NCBI GenBank assembly: GCA_964410915.1
Contig: CAYPIU010000038.1
Span: forward strand, 1 to 18,040
Length of the DNA: 18,040 nt
DNA from: CAZFJG01 sp964410915
Lineage (GTDB): Bacteria > Synergistota > Synergistia > Synergistales > JAFGMB01
Direction: 5' to 3'
Translations under genes and position numbers: made by a program
Shown: piece by piece, positions 15,274 through 18,040 of the stretch
Layout: every line of letters begins with the position of its first letter
Position numbering within the stretch: the stretch's first letter is position 1
Notes under the pieces: generated by a model
Databases searched by the model: none
What the model saw: the letters and a program-made list of their open reading frames with translations, nothing else
Told to the model about the DNA's origin: nothing

Positions 15274-16311
15274 ATGTATGAAGAGCGGGAGATAAATCTT
15301 TCTCTTCCCTTCGAATACAGTGAACTTAAGGATTTTCTGAGTTCTGTCGGTCTTAAGGTTCCTTCCGGGATAGATCATTGTGTTGGAATATATGATCCCC
15401 GGGAGGAACTTGTAGCCGCAGGGTCCCTTGTTGGTAACATTATCCAGGGTGTTGGAGTACACTCATCTCTTCAGGGAGAGGGGCTTTCTGCGAGAGTGGT
15501 TAGTCTGCTTTTGAAGAAAGCTTCACTGCTGGGGAGGGACAAGGTCTTTATTTTCACCAGAACGGAAGAAGCCCGGAAGTTCGAAGACCTGGGATTTCAT
15601 CTTGTCGAGTCAGTAAAGGATTATGCTTCATTGCTCGAATGGGGTCGCCATGGGATTGAGGAGTTCAAGTACTGTTTGAGAAAAATTGCGGAAGATAAAC
15701 CCCCTGATTCTGCAAGTATTGTTGTCAACTGTAACCCCTTTACCAATGGTCACAGGTACCTCATAGAGAAGACAGCCAGTGAAAATCCCCATGTCTATGT
15801 TATCGTGGTAAGGGAAGACAGATCTCTTTTCCCATTTGAAGCAAGGTTTGATCTTGTTGAAAAAGGGGTGCAAGACCTTAAGAATGTTACTGTTATCAGT
15901 GGCGGTGACTATGTAATTTCCAATCTTACGTTCCCTTCCTATTTTACAAGAGATGACAGTATGACGCCCTATCATGCCACGCTTGATCTCAAGATCTTTG
16001 CAGAGCACATAGCGCCATCTCTGAAAGTGGTCAGAAGATATGCAGGGGATGAGCCATATTGCCCAGTGACCTCGACGTACAACAGTTTTATGGAAAAAAT
16101 ACTTCCTTCCTGCGGTATAGAAATGATCATTATCCCGCGCCTCATGGATGGGAATAAGGCTGTAAGCGCATCCACGGTGAGGGATCTGATAAAACAGGAC
16201 AGGATGGAAGATATAAAATATATAGTACCAGAGACCACCTATGACTTCCTTGTCTCGGAGGAAGCTTCCGGGATAGTGGAGAATATCCGTAGAAGCAGCT
16301 CGAGACATTGA
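15274..16311 (+). CDS. citC: [Citrate (pro-3S)-lyase] ligase
   Basis: A 345-residue activating enzyme. Residues 1 to about 125 form a GNAT-like domain (VGVHSSLQGEGLSARVVSLLL at 59-80). From about 147 a cytidylyltransferase-like domain begins with NPFTNGHRYLIEK, whose TNGH (157-160) is the nucleotide-binding HxGH-type motif, and ends with a SASTVRDLI motif (about 298-306). CitC uses ATP and acetate to acetylate the thiol of the CitD prosthetic group, switching citrate lyase on. GGGAG precedes the ATG at a somewhat long distance. It follows tctA by 30 bases and precedes citD by 21. A long antisense reading frame across it is a coding shadow. Confidence 0.94.
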   Translation: MYEEREINLSLPFEYSELKDFLSSVGLKVPSGIDHCVGIYDPREELVAAGSLVGNIIQGVGVHSSLQGEGLSARVVSLLLKKASLLGRDKVFIFTRTEEARKFEDLGFHLVESVKDYASLLEWGRHGIEEFKYCLRKIAEDKPPDSASIVVNCNPFTNGHRYLIEKTASENPHVYVIVVREDRSLFPFEARFDLVEKGVQDLKNVTVISGGDYVISNLTFPSYFTRDDSMTPYHATLDLKIFAEHIAPSLKVVRRYAGDEPYCPVTSTYNSFMEKILPSCGIEMIIIPRLMDGNKAVSASTVRDLIKQDRMEDIKYIVPETTYDFLVSEEASGIVENIRRSSSRH

Positions 16312-16332
16312 GCTGACAGGAGGTAAGTTTAT

Positions 16333-16596
16333 TTGAATATTACCGGAAAAGTGACAGCAGGCTCCCTTGAGTCCAGTGATGTAATGATATCTCTTGAGCC
16401 TGGGGAAGAAGGTCTTGAGATAATCGTTGACAGCCTTGTGGAAAAGCAGTTTGGCAGAAGGATCCGTAATGTAACCCTTGAAATTCTTGAGAGGGAAGGT
16501 ATTTCCGGAGGAGTAGTACGTATCCAGGACAGGGGAGCACTTGAATGTACCCTTAGAGCCAGGATAGAGACTGCTATTGAAAGGCTGTCGGGTTGA
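16333..16596 (+). CDS. citD: Citrate lyase acyl carrier protein (gamma subunit)
   Basis: An 87-residue protein of the size of CitD. The N-terminal AGSLESSDVMISL matches the family signature AGTLESGD, in which Ser14 carries the 2'-(5''-triphosphoribosyl)-3'-dephospho-CoA arm; here S14 is in the same position. It shuttles acetyl and citryl groups between CitF and CitE in the cytoplasmic lyase complex. Translation begins at TTG, with CAGGAGGTAA upstream at good spacing. It overlaps citX by four bases. Its separation from citEF means that the gamma subunit is made from a different transcript than alpha and beta. Confidence 0.93.
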   Translation: MNITGKVTAGSLESSDVMISLEPGEEGLEIIVDSLVEKQFGRRIRNVTLEILEREGISGGVVRIQDRGALECTLRARIETAIERLSG

Positions 16597-17123
16597 AAAA
16601 AGATATTTCAGGAATACTGGAAGCAAGGGAAAAACGCTGGAAGAAAAAGATCAGGCTTGCAGGTAAATTAAATGGGACCGTGATCTGTATAAGACTAAAT
16701 ATCCCCGGGCCTGATAAGACCCGGGATATTTTTGTCAAATTCCATGAACACTTGACGGAGGAATTTCTTGAATTGTTTTCCCGGACAGGGGCTGACATAT
16801 TATTCAGTGAAAAGACGGTAACTGCCGATGGTCCTGAGTATCTTATGGTTTGCCCTGTTGATGCTGTCTGGATAAAAAAAATGGCGATAGAGTTTGAGGA
16901 TAGTAACGAGGGAGGAAGACTTGCCGATATAGATGTTATGGACAGTGATTCCCTTCCACTTTCAAGGGAGTCTCTGGGTATACCCCCAAGGAAATGTCTT
17001 CTCTGCAACAGTCCAGCCAGAGATTGTATAGTACTCGGGTCTCATGATATCTCAGAAGTTATGGCTGAGGTTATAAGGATCATTCGAAATAAAAGGGAGT
17101 CCCGAAGGACTCCCGCCGGTTAA
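16593..17123 (+). CDS. citX: Apo-citrate lyase phosphoribosyl-dephospho-CoA transferase
   Basis: A 176-residue protein of the CitX family. The N-terminal half has ILEAREKRWKKK and LNIPGPDKT (35-43), a CitX hallmark. The C-terminal half has GGRLADIDVMD (about 107-117), SRESLGIPPRKCLLCNSPARDC (about 124-145) and GSHD, the typical arginine/cysteine-rich segment. It transfers the prosthetic-group precursor to the serine of CitD. It starts at TTG within TTGA, overlapping the citD stop, so it is translationally coupled. The last codons (RESRRTPAG) are read through a perfect 8-bp hairpin at 17095-17114, so the gene's 3' end is also an RNA structure. citG, which supplies the precursor, is not in the window. 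Confidence 0.92.
   Translation: MKKDISGILEAREKRWKKKIRLAGKLNGTVICIRLNIPGPDKTRDIFVKFHEHLTEEFLELFSRTGADILFSEKTVTADGPEYLMVCPVDAVWIKKMAIEFEDSNEGGRLADIDVMDSDSLPLSRESLGIPPRKCLLCNSPARDCIVLGSHDISEVMAEVIRIIRNKRESRRTPAG
17095..17114 (+). terminator. Hairpin in the last codons of citX, possible terminator
   Basis: GGGAGTCC (17095-17102) and GGACTCCC (17107-17114) form a perfect 8-bp stem with loop CGAA. It lies inside the citX coding region, ending 7 bases before the stop codon. The plus strand has GCCGGTTAAAAAAAGC after it rather than a T-run, so it is not a textbook terminator; it more likely marks the mRNA 3' end or slows decay. Confidence 0.45.
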
Positions 17124-17327
17124 AAAAAGCTGTGCCAAAAGGAGGACAGCTTAAGGGGCTGTTTGATAACATAAAACTCCTGTTATTATATTGCTTAACG
17201 CAGTGAATGCAACAGGAGTTTAAAAAATAAGTTAAAGATAACTACATTATTTCTTGCACATAAAGTATAGAGTTAGCATAAGGGGAAGGGAAAAGATATA
17301 ATTATCTTTTCGGGAGGTATTCAGAAT
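17124..17327 (+). other. Structured non-coding stretch after citX
   Basis: About 200 bases with no credible gene. It holds a 7-bp inverted repeat AAGCTGT/ACAGCTT (17127-17133 and 17147-17153) whose loop carries an SD-like AAAGGAGG. An 11-base inverted repeat AAACTCCTGTT/AACAGGAGTTT (17174-17184 and 17211-17221) follows, trailed by an A-run. The stretch ends with the predicted promoter and SD of the next gene. It may include the 3' untranslated region of the cit operon, a small RNA, or a decayed element. Confidence 0.45.
17273..17302 (+). promoter_or_regulatory. Predicted promoter for the 84-residue protein gene
   Basis: TTAGCA (17273-17278, 4 of 6), an 18-base spacer, and a perfect TATAAT (17297-17302). 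Transcription would begin near 17309, immediately before the SD CGGGAGGT (17311-17318). The -10 is nested in a 20-base palindrome (17291-17310, arms AAAAGATA/TATCTTTT), which could also act as a regulator site. Confidence 0.5.
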
Positions 17328-17582
17328 ATGCAGGCCCAATGGAGCATACAGGTTACTACCAGAAGGAAGATAGAGGATAATGTGAAGGTTGTTTTTTCAA
17401 TGATCCCATCGAAGGCCCTTAAAGAAAGCGGTGTAGCCGAAACGGATTTCTGGGAGAATATCAGGCAAAAGCTTATACGGAAGGCGTATCTGGAAAAATT
17501 GCCTCCGCAGGCTGTAAGCTCCTACATAATAGAAGCTGGTAAAAACAGGTCAAATGAAGTATCCCTGGTAATTGAATATTGA
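17328..17582 (+). CDS. Unrecognised 84-residue protein
   Basis: I do not recognise this protein. It is soluble, with no signal peptide or membrane segment and no cysteine. It looks like a small alpha/beta fold: a strand-like start (WSIQVTTRRK), a helical middle (FWENIRQKLIRKAYLEKLPPQAV) and a strand-like end (EVSLVIEY). Composition is rich in Lys, Glu and Ser. The start is well supported by CGGGAGGT 9 bases upstream and a probable promoter just before it. The aldo/keto reductase gene begins 18 bases after its stop with its own SD, so the two may be cotranscribed. Strong SD and clean spacing argue that it is a real gene. Confidence 0.7.
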   Translation: MQAQWSIQVTTRRKIEDNVKVVFSMIPSKALKESGVAETDFWENIRQKLIRKAYLEKLPPQAVSSYIIEAGKNRSNEVSLVIEY

Positions 17583-17600
17583 GAGAGGAGATCGATCATA

Positions 17601-18040
17601 TTGCTTTACAGATCAATGAAGAGATCACCGGATAAAATTTCCATACTTGGTTTTGGATGCATGAGATTACCCGTAAAGGATCAGCGCATAGAGAATATTG
17701 ATGATGAGAAGTTCACAGAAATGCTTCATTATGCCATAGATAATGGAGTGAATTATGTCGATACAGCCTGGCCATATCATAACGAGGCGAGTGAACCGGC
17801 AGTTGGACGTGCTCTTTCAGGAGGTTATCGAGACAAGGTCTTTCTTGCTACAAAACTGCCTACATGGCTTATAGAGTCCAGGGAAGATATGGATTTCTAT
17901 CTTAATGAGCAGTTGAAGAGGCTGCAGACAGATCATATTGATTATTATCTTGTCCATGCTCTTACGAAAACTCGCTGGAAGAAGATCACCTCACATGACG
18001 TTTTCGATTTTCTTGATTCTGCCAGAAAAGATGGGAGGAT
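17601..18040 (+). CDS. Aldo/keto reductase, N-terminal part (3' end outside window)
   Basis: The first 146 residues are visible and the reading frame is open to the window edge. The (beta/alpha)8 aldo/keto reductase opening is clear: ISILGFGCMRLP (13-24). The catalytic tetrad is present as D54 and Y59 in VDTAWPYHNEASE, K85 in ATKLP, and H119 in YYLVHAL. Such proteins reduce aldehydes or ketones with NAD(P)H in the cytoplasm. The CMRLP opening is typical of the larger subgroup that carries a C-terminal ferredoxin-like domain, which would lie outside the window. It starts at TTG, 10 bases after GAGGAG. The substrate cannot be stated. Confidence 0.88.
   Translation, partial: MLYRSMKRSPDKISILGFGCMRLPVKDQRIENIDDEKFTEMLHYAIDNGVNYVDTAWPYHNEASEPAVGRALSGGYRDKVFLATKLPTWLIESREDMDFYLNEQLKRLQTDHIDYYLVHALTKTRWKKITSHDVFDFLDSARKDGR

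Noticed and set aside
15628..16626. A 332-codon open frame on the minus strand across citC, citD and the start of citX
   Set aside because: It lies wholly antisense to three well-supported citrate lyase genes, spans their junctions, has no recognisable domain, and reads like a low-complexity shadow of the plus-strand codons.
959..17114. Similar hairpin cores GGGACTCC...GGAGTCCC (near 968) and GGGAGTCC...GGACTCCC (near 17095) as copies of one repeat
   Set aside because: The arms differ in orientation and flanks, and the loops differ (TTAA versus CGAA). An 8-base likeness between two GC-rich stems is not enough to call a repeat family.
17154..17222. GGGGCTGTTTGATAAC at 17155 as an insertion-sequence end
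   Set aside because: It faintly resembles some IS termini, but no matching inverted end, target duplication or transposase remnant is present nearby.

Overview
The window looks like a chromosomal stretch of an anaerobic, amino-acid or organic-acid fermenting bacterium with moderate GC. Strong Shine-Dalgarno (SD) sites, frequent TTG starts, a flavodiiron protein, an iron-sulfur flavoprotein, and both a TRAP and a tripartite tricarboxylate (TTT) transporter are visible. I infer Synergistota as the most likely phylum, with an anaerobic Firmicute-like lineage as the alternative; no rRNA or other marker gene is present to settle it. Twenty protein genes are supported, two of them cut by the window edges. 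No tRNA, rRNA, CRISPR array or transposase gene was seen.

Left part (1-5428). A Mut7-C/PIN-type protein with a zinc ribbon runs off the left edge on the minus strand. Next on the same strand is an oxygen/NO-reducing flavodiiron protein (FprA), followed by a perfect palindromic terminator. Divergent from fprA is a plus-strand set: an Isf-like iron-sulfur flavoprotein, a HpcH/HpaI-type aldolase, and a 2-hydroxy-3-oxopropionate (tartronate semialdehyde) reductase-type dehydrogenase. The last two match consecutive steps of aldarate breakdown. A long hairpin then precedes a small stand-alone peptidase-like protein with an FtsH-type (M41) HEAGH motif and no AAA domain.

Middle part (5429-8710). A roughly 290-base leader with several inverted repeats is followed by a complete TRAP transporter, dctP-dctQ-dctM. 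It ends in a 36-base perfect palindrome shared as a terminator with the convergent citF gene.

Right part (8725-17123). This is a citrate fermentation locus with an unusual layout. citE-citF (lyase beta and alpha subunits) run leftward. A GntR/FCD regulator runs rightward from the same intergenic region, which holds a good promoter and a perfect inverted repeat likely to be its operator. After the regulator come tctC-tctB-tctA (a TTT carboxylate transporter) and then citC-citD-citX (lyase ligase, acyl carrier subunit, prosthetic-group transferase). Together they would import a tricarboxylate, probably citrate, and cleave it to acetate and oxaloacetate. citG, needed to make the prosthetic-group precursor, and oxaloacetate decarboxylase are not in the window.

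Right edge (17124-18040). A structured non-coding stretch is followed by an unrecognised 84-residue protein with its own probable promoter, then the 5' part of an aldo/keto reductase that runs off the window.
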